Shown here piece after piece: positions 18,967 to 26,964 of a stretch of DNA of 64,000 nucleotides. The position numbers were made by a program, and so were the translations under genes. The notes beneath the pieces were generated by a model that saw only the letters and a list, made by a program, of their open reading frames with translations, did no database searches and was not told the origin of the DNA. The stretch's first letter is position 1. Each line of letters begins with the position of its first letter. The stretch comes from Micromonospora rubida. GTDB lineage: Bacteria; Actinomycetota; Actinomycetes; Mycobacteriales; Micromonosporaceae. The stretch covers positions 62,001-126,000 of the forward strand of contig NZ_JAAALO010000013.1 in the NCBI RefSeq assembly GCF_009908295.1, read 5' to 3'.

Positions 18967-19986
18967 ATGGGTCCTGCACCGGTGGCAACGATCGACGTCG
19001 TGGCGCAGCCCGCCGTGCTGGCGCAGAGGCGGATCGAGGACGTGCTCGAGCGTGTCCGCAGCGAGATCGAATGGGTGGATGTCACCCTGCTGCGGGATGG
19101 GCTGTCTCCCCGGCTCGGCGGGATCGACGGCCCGTACGTCCGGCACCTGACCGGGCTGATGGAGGAACTGCCGCCGCTGGTGGTGCACCGGGACACGATG
19201 CGCGTGATGGACGGGTTGCACCGGCTGGCCGCGGCGCGCGGCCTCGGTCAGCGGCAGGTGCCCGTGATGTACTTCGAGGGAACCGGCGAAGAGGCCTTCG
19301 TCGTCGCGGTGCGGCTCAACGCGGTCCACGGCAAGACGCTGCGCGCGGGGGACCGCGCGGCGGCGGTACGGCGCATCCTCGGCACGTACCCCCACTGTTC
19401 GGACCGCTGGATCGCCTCGGTGTGCGGGGTCGCGCCGCGCACGGTCGCCACGTTGCGGCAGGAATCGGCCGACGGCCGCCAGCAGTTGGACACCCGGATC
19501 GGCCGCGACGGCCGACGCCACCCGATCTCCGCCCAGGAGGGGCGCCGCGCGGCCGAGCAGATCATGCGCGAGGAGCCGGGGGCGAGCCTGCGTGTGGTGG
19601 CCCGCCGCGCCGGCGTGTCCGTCGGCACCGCGCTGGACGTACAGCGGCGCATGCTGGCCGCAGGCCCCGAGGGGGTCCGGCGCACCGACGCCGGGGCGCG
19701 GCAGTGGGTCGCGGGGGACGCCGGGCAGCCCGCCGTGCCGAGGATTCGCGAGCAGTTGGAATGGTTGACCCGGGAGCCGGCACTGCGCTACACGGATCAG
19801 GGCCGGGCGCTGCTGAGAATGGTGTCAGCCACGCTGGCCTTCCTCGACCGCTCCGGCCCGACGGCGGACGCGCTGCCGGCGCACTGCCGGCGCTCGCTGG
19901 ACGCGGTGGCGCGGGCCTGCGCCGGCGGCTGGCTCGACTTCGCCGACCAGCTCGGCGACGAGGAGGCCCCGCCGCAGGCAGCCTGA
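18967..19986 (+). CDS. StrR-like ParB-fold transcriptional activator
   Basis: 339 residues from ATG 18967, with GGGAG eight bases upstream; an in-frame start at 18937 lacks such a site. Residues about 35-125 form a ParB/Srx-like N-terminal domain (PPLVVHRDTMRVMDGLHRL, VAVRLNAVHGKTL), followed by a helix-turn-helix (DRAAAVRRIL, SDRWIASVCGVAPRTVATLR) and a second helical segment (SLRVVARRAGVSVGTALDVQRR). This order matches the StrR/TeiR/NovG family, pathway-specific activators of streptomycin, glycopeptide and aminocoumarin clusters. No such cluster is visible within 20 kb. The upstream 11-bp repeats suggest control by a SARP, perhaps one of its neighbours. Confidence 0.82.
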   Translation: MGPAPVATIDVVAQPAVLAQRRIEDVLERVRSEIEWVDVTLLRDGLSPRLGGIDGPYVRHLTGLMEELPPLVVHRDTMRVMDGLHRLAAARGLGQRQVPVMYFEGTGEEAFVVAVRLNAVHGKTLRAGDRAAAVRRILGTYPHCSDRWIASVCGVAPRTVATLRQESADGRQQLDTRIGRDGRRHPISAQEGRRAAEQIMREEPGASLRVVARRAGVSVGTALDVQRRMLAAGPEGVRRTDAGARQWVAGDAGQPAVPRIREQLEWLTREPALRYTDQGRALLRMVSATLAFLDRSGPTADALPAHCRRSLDAVARACAGGWLDFADQLGDEEAPPQAA

Positions 19987-20052
19987 ACGTCGCCGAGCGA
20001 ACGCCGTCGTCCACGCCGCGATGATCCATCGGAGGGCGGGGCCAGTCGCCAC

Positions 20053-20292
20053 CTACAGCGGCGGGGTGACGTCCCGGCGCTCCTCGACCCGGCGGTACTC
20101 CACCGGCTCCGTGGTGGTGACCACCTCGCGGCGGCGGCCCCAGACCAGCGTGGTCATGACGAGGCCGAGCACGCCGGCGGCCATCAGGATCCAGCCGACG
20201 ACGTCCAGGTTGACGCCGCCGAGGTTGGCGTCGAGCGCGAACGTGAGGATCGCGCCGACCGCGATCAGGAAGATGCTTGTGCCGATACCCAC
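20053..20292 (-). CDS. DUF6458-family small membrane protein
   Basis: 79 residues from GTG 20292, with AAGGAGG five bases upstream. The open frame runs further upstream, but only the part from this start has the family signature (GIGTSIFLIAVGAIL). Two hydrophobic helices (about 3-20 and 30-50, with DVVGWILMAAGVLGLV) are followed by a charged tail rich in R, E and V. Function unknown. Homologues are widespread in actinobacteria as two-helix membrane proteins. A SigB-type promoter match sits upstream. Confidence 0.82.
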   Translation of the reverse strand: MGIGTSIFLIAVGAILTFALDANLGGVNLDVVGWILMAAGVLGLVMTTLVWGRRREVVTTTEPVEYRRVEERRDVTPPL

Positions 20293-20336
20293 GACAGCCT
20301 CCTTCGGGGGATGCAGTGTGCTGTCGATGGAAGGAA

Positions 20337-20362
20337 GTACCCCGTGGGCGAACCGGGTAATC
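20337..20362 (-). promoter_or_regulatory. candidate SigB-type (general stress) promoter for the DUF6458 gene
   Basis: On the minus strand GATT (20362-20359), 16 bases, then GGGTAC (20342-20337) fits the Streptomyces sigma-B-like consensus GNNT-N14-16-GGGTAY. The predicted transcript would start about 38 nt before the GTG codon. Confidence 0.4.
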
Positions 20363-20499
20363 GGCCCACTCGGAGGTGGGCCGCGCACGCTCCCCCCGGC
20401 GGTGTCTTGCGGTGGCAGCCGGCCGCCGGTGGGCCGGTGCCGTCGGCGATCTTGTCGTCGGGTACAGTTCACCCCGTCGCCGAGAGTGTTCGGCGACAC

Positions 20500-20572
20500 G
20501 CGGACGTAGCGCAGCTGGTAGCGCATCACCTTGCCAAGGTGAGGGTCGCGGGTTCGAATCCCGTCGTCCGCT
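20500..20572 (+). tRNA. tRNA-Gly(GCC)
   Basis: Full cloverleaf: acceptor arms GCGGACG/CGTCCGC, D arm, anticodon loop TTGCCAA with GCC, and T arm containing GGTTCGAATCC. Discriminator base is T. No CCA is encoded. Confidence 0.95.
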
Positions 20573-20634
20573 CGCGATCCGCCCCGTCGGGGCCGACCGC
20601 CGCCGGCCCCGACATGTCCGGGCCGGCTGCCCGC

Positions 20635-20709
20635 GGGCGATTGGCGCAGTGGGAGCGCGCTTCCTTGACACGGAAGAGGTCACTGGTTCAAACCCAGTAT
20701 CGCCCACCA
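20635..20709 (+). tRNA. tRNA-Val(GAC)
   Basis: Acceptor arms GGGCGAT/ATCGCCC, anticodon stem CTTCC/GGAAG with loop TTGACAC (anticodon GAC), and T arm containing GGTTCAAACC. Discriminator A is followed by an encoded CCA (20707-20709). It lies 62 bp after tRNA-Gly and may be co-transcribed with it. Confidence 0.95.
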
Positions 20710-20829
20710 GAACGCACGGTCCTTATTCCTCTCTCTCGGCCACCGGCCGGCCGCACCCGTCACAAGGGCGGCCACGCCCAGGTCGGCGTGGGGCGGGACG
20801 GTGTCGGGGAGTCCTCGTAGACTCGCCCG

Positions 20830-22665
20830 ATGACTTCCCCCAGCGACACGCTCACCGAGACTCCGCTGGGCGTGCTCCGCCGGGTCTTCGGCTACGACGC
20901 CTTCCGCGGCGAGCAGCAGGAGATCATCGACCACGTGGTCGGCGGCGGCGACGCCCTGGTCCTGATGCCGACCGGCGGCGGCAAGTCGCTGTGCTACCAG
21001 ATCCCCGCGCTGGTGCGCGACGGCGTCGCGGTGGTCGTCTCCCCGCTGATCGCCCTCATGCAGGACCAGGTCGACGCACTCACCGCCGTCGGGGTGCGGG
21101 CCGGCTTCCTCAACTCGACCCTCGACTTCGACGCCCGGCGGCGGGTCGAGGCGGCGTTCCTCGCCGGCGAGCTGGACCTGCTCTACCTCGCCCCGGAGGC
21201 GCTGGGCAGCCGCGCCACCGTCGGGCTGCTGGAGCGCGGCCGGATCGGGCTGTTCGCCATCGACGAGGCGCACTGCGTGGCGCAGTGGGGCCACGACTTC
21301 CGCCCCGACTACCTGGCGCTGTCGATGCTGCACGAGCGCTGGCCCGCCGTGCCCCGGATCGCGCTGACCGCCACGGCCACCGCCGCGACCGCCGCCGAGA
21401 TCGCCATCCGGCTCGACCTCACCGGGGCCCGGCACTTCGTGGCCAGCTTCGACCGGCCCAACATCCAGTACCGGATCGCCCCCAAGCGCGAGCCCCGCAA
21501 GCAGCTGCTCGACCTGCTCCGGACCGAGCACCCCGGCGACGCCGGCATCGTCTACTGCCTGTCCCGGGCCTCGGTCGACAAGACGGCCGACTTCCTGGTC
21601 GCCAACGGCGTCTCCGCGCTGCCGTACCACGCGGGCCTGGACGCGGCCACCCGGGCGGCGAACCAGAAGCGGTTCCTGCGCGAGGACGGCCTCGTCATGG
21701 TCGCCACCATCGCCTTCGGGATGGGCATCGACAAGCCGGACGTGCGGTTCGTCGCCCACCTCGACCTGCCCCGCTCGGTGGAGGGCTACTACCAGGAGAC
21801 CGGCCGCGCCGGCCGGGACGGCCTGCCGTCGACCGCCTGGCTGGCGTACGGGCTCCAGGACGTGGTGCAGCAGCGCAAGATGATCGACTCCTCGGAGGGC
21901 GACCTCGCCCACCGGCGGGTGCTCGCCGCCCACCTCGACGCGATGCTGGCCCTCTGCGAGACCGTGGAGTGTCGCCGGGTGCGGCTGCTGAGCTACTTCG
22001 GCCAGGACAGCGGGCCGTGCGGCAACTGCGACACCTGCCTGGAGCCGCCCGAGTCCTGGGACGGCACGGTCGCCGCGCAGAAGCTGCTGTCGACGGTGCT
22101 GCGGCTGCACCGGGAACGCAACCAGAAGTTCGGCGCGGGGCAGTGCATCGACATCCTGCTCGGCCGGCGCACCGAGAAGGTGACCCAGCACCGCCACGAC
22201 ACGCTGACCGTGTTCGGCATCGGCGAGGAGCTGAGCGAGGCCGAGTGGCGGGGAGTCGTCCGGCAACTGCTCGCCCAGGGCCTGCTCGCCGTCGAGGGCG
22301 ACTACGGCACCCTGGTCCTCACCGACACCAGCGCCGAGGTGCTGGGCCGGCGCCGGCCGGTGCCGATGCGCCGCGAGGCGGCCCGGCCGGCGCGGACCAG
22401 GTCGTCGAAGACCCGCCCCGGCGTGGCAGCCGTGGTCGAGCTGTCCCCGGCGGCCGAGCCGGTGTTCGAGCGGCTGCGCGCCTGGCGGGCGGCGACCGCC
22501 AAGGAGCAGGGGGTGCCCGCGTACGTGGTGTTCCACGACGCGACGCTGCGCCAGATCGCCGCCGAACCACCGTCGACGCTGGCCGACCTGGCCCGGTTCA
22601 GCGGGGTGGGGGAGGCCAAGCTCGCCCGGTACGGCGAGCAGCTCCTCGCCGCCCTGGCCGGCTGA
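20830..22665 (+). CDS. recQ: ATP-dependent DNA helicase RecQ
   Basis: 611 residues, standard RecQ length. Helicase motifs in order: MPTGGGKSLCYQ (motif I, Lys near 51), SPLIALMQDQV, DEAH at 145-148 followed by CVAQWGHDFRP (the aromatic-rich loop), ALTATAT, and motif VI region QETGRAGRDG. A zinc-binding region follows (Cys residues in ECRRVRLLSYFG and CGNCDTC), then a winged-helix RQC domain and a C-terminal HRDC domain (about 535-611). It unwinds 3'-5' at recombination and stalled-fork substrates. Start ATG 20830 is nine bases after a stop in the same region and has weak ribosome-site similarity. Confidence 0.96.
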   Translation: MTSPSDTLTETPLGVLRRVFGYDAFRGEQQEIIDHVVGGGDALVLMPTGGGKSLCYQIPALVRDGVAVVVSPLIALMQDQVDALTAVGVRAGFLNSTLDFDARRRVEAAFLAGELDLLYLAPEALGSRATVGLLERGRIGLFAIDEAHCVAQWGHDFRPDYLALSMLHERWPAVPRIALTATATAATAAEIAIRLDLTGARHFVASFDRPNIQYRIAPKREPRKQLLDLLRTEHPGDAGIVYCLSRASVDKTADFLVANGVSALPYHAGLDAATRAANQKRFLREDGLVMVATIAFGMGIDKPDVRFVAHLDLPRSVEGYYQETGRAGRDGLPSTAWLAYGLQDVVQQRKMIDSSEGDLAHRRVLAAHLDAMLALCETVECRRVRLLSYFGQDSGPCGNCDTCLEPPESWDGTVAAQKLLSTVLRLHRERNQKFGAGQCIDILLGRRTEKVTQHRHDTLTVFGIGEELSEAEWRGVVRQLLAQGLLAVEGDYGTLVLTDTSAEVLGRRRPVPMRREAARPARTRSSKTRPGVAAVVELSPAAEPVFERLRAWRAATAKEQGVPAYVVFHDATLRQIAAEPPSTLADLARFSGVGEAKLARYGEQLLAALAG

Positions 22666-22784
22666 CCCGACCCGCCCGCCCTGGGCCGGGCGCACGCTGG
22701 GCTCCGTGGCCCCGGCGCGACCAGACGCGGTCGAGCTGGACGATGACGACGGCGTGTGTTGTCGTCAGTCCGCTGGTCGTGTCT

Positions 22785-23600
22785 TCAGCGCCTCCCGCGG
22801 TCGAGGGCGGCGACCTCGCGCACGGCCTCGGCGATGGCCGGGAAGTCCTTCTTGAGGATCGCGCCGTGGTTGCTGGCGACCTTCGCGCCGATCCGGATGT
22901 TCGGGTTACGGGCGGTCACCGCATCGAGGCTGGTGCGTATCCGTTCCTGCTCGTCACCGCGGCTTCCGAGGGACGTCCCCGAGGCGACCACGTACCGCAC
23001 CGGGACGGTGATGGTGTCCAGCACGGGGCCCAGCTCGCGCTCGCGGGAGAGCCTGCCGAGCTCGATGTTGCTGTTCGCCTGCTGTTCGGCGGTCATCCGC
23101 GGGGCCAGGCCCGTCGGGCGCAGCAGCGGCAGGAACCAGCTCATCCGCCGGAACAGCGTCCGGATCCGCTGCTCCATGGCCTCGTCGAGCCAGTCGTACG
23201 GGAACGCGCCGTCGACCAGGACCGCGCCCAAGGCCCGCTCCGGATTCCGGCTGGCCCAGTGCGCCCCGACGACCGCCCCGTAGGACCAGCCCACCACCAG
23301 CGCCCGGTCCACGCCCCTGGCCGCGAGAACGGCATCGACATCCCGGACGGCTGCCTCGAAGGAGTAGTCCGCCGAACGCTTCGACTTGCCGCGGGCCCGC
23401 TCGTCGTAGGTGATGTGCCGCCACCCCGTCCCCAGCTCAGCCATGACCCGCCGCCAGTACCCCTGGGTGGCGAACTGGCCGTTGAGGTAGACAACAGGGG
23501 TGCCGGGACCGCCGGTGTCGGTGACGGCCAGGGCCGTGTCGTCAACCGGCATCATGCCGGTCCACTTCGACATGGCCGAGGAAGTGCTGTTCTTCGTCAT
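22785..23600 (-). CDS. alpha/beta-fold hydrolase
   Basis: 271 residues. ATG 23600 is preferred over GTG 23609 because the ribosome site AGGTGG overlaps that GTG and is correctly spaced for the ATG. Fold markers: oxyanion strand PVVYLNGQFAT, nucleophile elbow GWSYG (Ser near 105), and a catalytic His in ASNHGAIL near the C-terminus. A lid region rich in Arg and Trp lies around 150-185. Substrate unknown. Convergent with recQ, with 119 bases between them. Confidence 0.87.
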   Translation of the reverse strand: MTKNSTSSAMSKWTGMMPVDDTALAVTDTGGPGTPVVYLNGQFATQGYWRRVMAELGTGWRHITYDERARGKSKRSADYSFEAAVRDVDAVLAARGVDRALVVGWSYGAVVGAHWASRNPERALGAVLVDGAFPYDWLDEAMEQRIRTLFRRMSWFLPLLRPTGLAPRMTAEQQANSNIELGRLSRERELGPVLDTITVPVRYVVASGTSLGSRGDEQERIRTSLDAVTARNPNIRIGAKVASNHGAILKKDFPAIAEAVREVAALDRGRR

Positions 23601-23755
23601 GAGTTCCACCTGTTCGTGTTAGGCGTCTTGGGCGACTTCTCCGGGCCCTGCACGTGGCTCGCGGGCCCCTCGGGACGGACGGCCGCGTCGTCGGCGACGA
23701 CCGACAGGGTCTCGATCGCGGGTAGTCCCGGCCGGGTTGTCCCGGTTCTGCTCCT

Positions 23756-24421
23756 TCAGAGGCTGTGGGCGGTGATGTCGCCGTGGGAGGTGGTGGCGCG
23801 GATGTCGAGTTCGGCGGTGCCATCGTTCTTGAGGGCGTTGCTGATGCGGCCGTAACCGGTGCCGGCGTCCAGGGCGGCCGAGATGCCGGCGGCGGCCGAG
23901 ACCGAGATGTCGCCGGACTGGGTGTGGAGCACGACCGTGCCGCGCACGGCCTCGGTGATCCGGATGTCGCCCCTTGCGGTGCTGATCTCCGCGGGGCCGT
24001 TGAGCCGATCGACCTCGACGTCGCCGTCGATCGCAGTGAGTCGGACGCTCGCGGCCTCGTCGATCTTGATCTGGCGGTACGCGCCTTCGACGGCGACGTC
24101 GCCGAGGCGTCCGACGCCGCGGAACTCGGTGCTGGCGGCCTTGGCCTCGATGTGGGAGCCGGCGGGCAGTTGGACGGTGACCTCCAAGGATCCGGAGGGG
24201 CCGAAGAGCTGGTTGTCGGGGGCCGAGGTGGTGATCCGCAGGACGCCGTCGGCGTAGGCGACGGTGGTCTGCTCAGCGGCCCTGGTGTCGCGGCTCTTGG
24301 CGGGGTCGGCGGGCCGGACCTCGACGGTGGTGTCGGCGCGGTCGGCGGCGATGACCTGGATGCGTCCGGCCGGGACGTCCAGGACGGCGGAGACCGGGGC
24401 GGGGGTGTCGAACTTCTGCAT
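23756..24421 (-). CDS. DUF4097-family beta-strand repeat protein
   Basis: 221 residues from ATG 24421, with GGGAGAG upstream; the longer open frame upstream crosses the promoter. The sequence is a run of short beta strands with recurrent GDI/GDV turns (DGDVEVDRL, RGDIRITEA, SGDISVSAA, HGDITAHS), typical of DUF4097 right-handed beta-helix-like proteins. No signal peptide or membrane helix, so probably cytoplasmic. Function unknown. Divergently paired with an HTH regulator across a region full of GTTGC/GCAAC elements, so very likely regulated by that neighbour. Confidence 0.85.
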   Translation of the reverse strand: MQKFDTPAPVSAVLDVPAGRIQVIAADRADTTVEVRPADPAKSRDTRAAEQTTVAYADGVLRITTSAPDNQLFGPSGSLEVTVQLPAGSHIEAKAASTEFRGVGRLGDVAVEGAYRQIKIDEAASVRLTAIDGDVEVDRLNGPAEISTARGDIRITEAVRGTVVLHTQSGDISVSAAAGISAALDAGTGYGRISNALKNDGTAELDIRATTSHGDITAHSL

Positions 24422-24461
24422 CGTGCTCTCCCGTGCTCGCTCGTTGTTTCTGATACCGGAA

Positions 24462-24490
24462 ACGCTACGTTGCTTTCCAGAACGAGGCAA
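24462..24490 (-). promoter_or_regulatory. promoter of the DUF4097 gene with overlapping GTTGC/GCAAC elements
   Basis: On the minus strand TTGCCT (24490-24485), 17 bases, TAGCGT (24467-24462). A GCAAC at 24487-24491 overlaps the -35 and its inverse GTTGC at 24469-24473 lies in the spacer. Another GTTGC is at 24498-24502. Confidence 0.5.
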
Positions 24491-24541
24491 CATCTTCGTT
24501 GCGCAGAACCAGCATATTGCCGGGTCAAAGCACTAAAGCTG

Positions 24542-24591
24542 TTGCAATGATCCTGATAACAACGCAACGACGACCGCGCTGATCATTGCAA
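24542..24591. promoter_or_regulatory. 11-bp perfect inverted repeat, predicted autoregulatory operator
   Basis: TTGCAATGATC (24542-24552) and GATCATTGCAA (24581-24591) are perfect inverses 28 bp apart. The right arm lies within the 10-bp palindrome CATTGCAATG (24584-24593). Confidence 0.6.
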
Positions 24592-24615
24592 TGAATGAGA
24601 AGTGAACGCTATAGT
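24586..24615 (+). promoter_or_regulatory. promoter of the HTH regulator gene
   Basis: TTGCAA (24586-24591), 18 bases, TATAGT (24610-24615), about 45 bp before the start codon. The -35 lies inside the right operator arm, so regulator binding would block its own transcription. Confidence 0.55.
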
Positions 24616-24659
24616 TGGGGGATCAGGGACCGCCATGAGGGATCACCGAGGAGATCGCG

Positions 24660-25415
24660 ATGCCGGGAGGCAGACTCACCCAGCAGGAACGCCAGCAGAT
24701 CGCGCTGGGGCTGGCCGACAGCCTCCCCTACGCCGAGATCGCCCGACGCCTCGACCGTCCGACGTCGACGATCACGCGTGAGGTGATGCGCAACGGCGGC
24801 CCCACCGCCTACCGCGCCGACCTGGCCCACCGCGCCGCCGAACGCCGCGCCCGCCGGCGCAGGCCCCCCTCGGGACGAGGGGCGGAGTCGGTCCCCCAGC
24901 CACACGGGCGCGACGCCGAGGCTGTGGCCGAATACGAGGAGACGTTCACCACCGTCCTCATGGCTTCGGGCCTGGCCAAGATGGCGGCCCGGGTGCTGAC
25001 CTGCCTGTTCACCACCGACGAGGGCAGCCTCACCGCGTCCCAACTCGCCCAGCGCCTCCAGGTCAGCCCGGCGTCCATCTCCAAGGCGATCGCCTTCCTG
25101 GAGAGCCAGAGCCTCGTCCGCCGAGAACGCGACGAACGCCGCCGCGACCGCTACGTCGTCGACGACGAACTCTTCTACCAGGCGACGATCGCCAGCGCCC
25201 GAGCCAACGACCAGCTCGTCGAAACCGCCCGCCAAGGCGTCGCCATCCTCGGCTCCCAAACCCGCGCCGCCACCCGCCTGGAGAACATCGCCCGCTTCCT
25301 CGACTTCATCAGCGAGAGCATCACCCGTGCCGCCGAGCAGGCCCGTGAACTCCTCCACACCGAACCCGAGACAACCTCAAACGACACCGCCCAGCCAGGT
25401 CCGGACCACGGATAG
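24660..25415 (+). CDS. GbsR/MarR-like winged-helix regulator with N-terminal IS30-type HTH
   Basis: 251 residues from ATG 24660, with GAGGAG about eight bases upstream. Residues 1-47 resemble the HTH_38 domain of IS30 transposases (RLTQQERQQIALGL, YAEIARRLDRPTSTITREV). Residues about 95-165 form a MarR/GbsR-like winged helix (LTASQLAQRLQVSPASISKAIAFLESQSLVRR). The rest is helical and probably dimerises. This two-domain architecture is common in actinobacterial regulators. Its divergent partner is the DUF4097 gene, and the shared intergenic region has palindromes over both promoters, so I infer autoregulated control of the pair. The inducer is unknown. Confidence 0.85.
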   Translation: MPGGRLTQQERQQIALGLADSLPYAEIARRLDRPTSTITREVMRNGGPTAYRADLAHRAAERRARRRRPPSGRGAESVPQPHGRDAEAVAEYEETFTTVLMASGLAKMAARVLTCLFTTDEGSLTASQLAQRLQVSPASISKAIAFLESQSLVRRERDERRRDRYVVDDELFYQATIASARANDQLVETARQGVAILGSQTRAATRLENIARFLDFISESITRAAEQARELLHTEPETTSNDTAQPGPDHG

Positions 25416-25532
25416 GCAACCGGCTGGCTCCGCGCCGCGCGACCCGGCGGGCCCGGTCGGCTTCTGCCGTCGGCAGATCCGCTGCCGGTGAACATCGTCG
25501 ACGCCGCGCCCCGGCGGCGGCAGGCTGGGCCG

Positions 25533-26534
25533 ATGAGACTTCTGGTGCTGGGCGGGACGGGCTTCGTGGGCGGCGCGACGGTCGGCGAGGCGGTACGGCG
25601 CGGCTGGTCGGTGACGGTCTTCAACCGAGGGGTCAGCGGCGGCATGCTGCCGGCGGGCGTGCGCCGGTTGCGGGGTGACCGGACGGTGCCCGACGGCCTG
25701 GCCGCGCTGGCCGGCGGCGAGTGGGACCTGGTGGTCGACACCTGGGACGGCGCGCCGCGCGCGGTGCGGGACGCGGCCCGGGCGCTGCACGGCTCGGTGG
25801 GCTGGTACGGCTACGTCTCCAGCGGCTCCGTCTACGCGCCGCCGTTCTCGCTCGGTGCGGCCGAGGACGCGCCCGTCGTGGCCGCCGAGCCGGACGCCAC
25901 CGGCGGCGGGTACCCGGAGCTGAAGGCCGGCGGCGAGCGGGCCGCGGTGGAGGTGTTCGGCGACCGGGCGCTGCTGGCCCGGGCCGGGTTGATCCTCGGG
26001 CCGGGCGAGGACATCGGGCGGCTGCCCTGGTGGCTGACCCGGATCGCCCGGGGCGGCGACGTGCTCGCCCCCGGCCCCACCGACCTGCCGGTGCAGTACG
26101 TCGACGTCCGTGACCTGGCGATCTGGCTGCTGGACCGGGGCGTGGCGGGCGACGGCGGGGCGTACAACGTGGTGTCGCGGACCGGGCACGCGACCATGGG
26201 TGAGCTGCTCGACGCCTGCGTCGCGGCCACCGGGTCGGCGGCCCGGCTGCGCTGGACCACGCCGGAGCCGATCCTCGCCGCCGGCGTGGAGCCCTGGAAC
26301 GACCTGCCGATCTGGGTCCCCGTCGGGCACGAGTACCGCATGCTGCACGAGCGGGCCGTCGAGCGGGCGTACGCGACGGGGCTGACCTGCCGGCCGGCGG
26401 CCGAGACCATCGCCGACACCTGGGCCTGGCTGTGCGAGGTGGGGACGGTGCCGCCGCGCGCCGGCCGCCCGCCCCGGCAGGCCGTGGGCCTGGACCCGCA
26501 GCGGGAGGCGGCCCTGCTCGCCGCCGCCCGCTGA
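25533..26534 (+). CDS. NAD-dependent epimerase/dehydratase (extended SDR fold)
   Basis: 333 residues from ATG 25533. The upstream open frame to 25488 lacks fold features, and the Rossmann strand begins right at this start (MRLLVLGGTGFVGG). Glycine motif GGTGFVG at 7-13. SSGSVYAP near 90-100 aligns with the catalytic Ser/Tyr area but lacks a clear YxxxK, so activity as a classical epimerase is uncertain. It could be an atypical reductase. C-terminal substrate region is normal length. It stands alone between the HTH regulator gene and a small membrane-protein gene. Confidence 0.82.
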   Translation: MRLLVLGGTGFVGGATVGEAVRRGWSVTVFNRGVSGGMLPAGVRRLRGDRTVPDGLAALAGGEWDLVVDTWDGAPRAVRDAARALHGSVGWYGYVSSGSVYAPPFSLGAAEDAPVVAAEPDATGGGYPELKAGGERAAVEVFGDRALLARAGLILGPGEDIGRLPWWLTRIARGGDVLAPGPTDLPVQYVDVRDLAIWLLDRGVAGDGGAYNVVSRTGHATMGELLDACVAATGSAARLRWTTPEPILAAGVEPWNDLPIWVPVGHEYRMLHERAVERAYATGLTCRPAAETIADTWAWLCEVGTVPPRAGRPPRQAVGLDPQREAALLAAAR

Positions 26535-26632
26535 TCGGTACATGCGAGCTCTCATCTCGCGGCTTCTTGAGGAATCTCCTCTGGCCTCGGAGAATGTGAT
26601 AGCCGGCGTTCGCCGAGGGGAGAGGTCGGGCG

Positions 26633-26875
26633 ATGAATAGCATTGGTTGGACCGTGCTCATCGTGTTACTGCTTACCGCTTTCGCTCTGTTCCGGGTCCG
26701 GAGGGCGTCGGCACGTCGACGTGACGAGGCGGTGGAAGGCCGACTAGCCATCAAGCGACTGGCGGATGAAAGAAAGAAGCGCGACCGTGGGACGATCCGG
26801 GGCGCGGGCAGTGAGGGAGACCGCAACCTGCCCTATCAGGCTTGGCTCGGCTCGGACACGAGCAGCGGCACCTGA
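26633..26875 (+). CDS. small single-pass membrane protein
   Basis: 80 residues from ATG 26633 with GGGGAGAGG upstream. One N-terminal hydrophobic helix (about 5-20, WTVLIVLLLTAFALF) is followed by a strongly basic stretch and a polar tail, giving the topology of a membrane-anchored cytoplasmic peptide. Base composition is less GC-rich than its neighbours. Function unknown. Confidence 0.6.
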   Translation: MNSIGWTVLIVLLLTAFALFRVRRASARRRDEAVEGRLAIKRLADERKKRDRGTIRGAGSEGDRNLPYQAWLGSDTSSGT

Positions 26876-26964
26876 ACGGTGTTGATTTTCAAGCGACCCT
26901 CCGGAAATTTCGCCGACCCGTTACCAGGCCGTTGTCCGACGGTGAACAGCGGCGGCCGGGCGGC

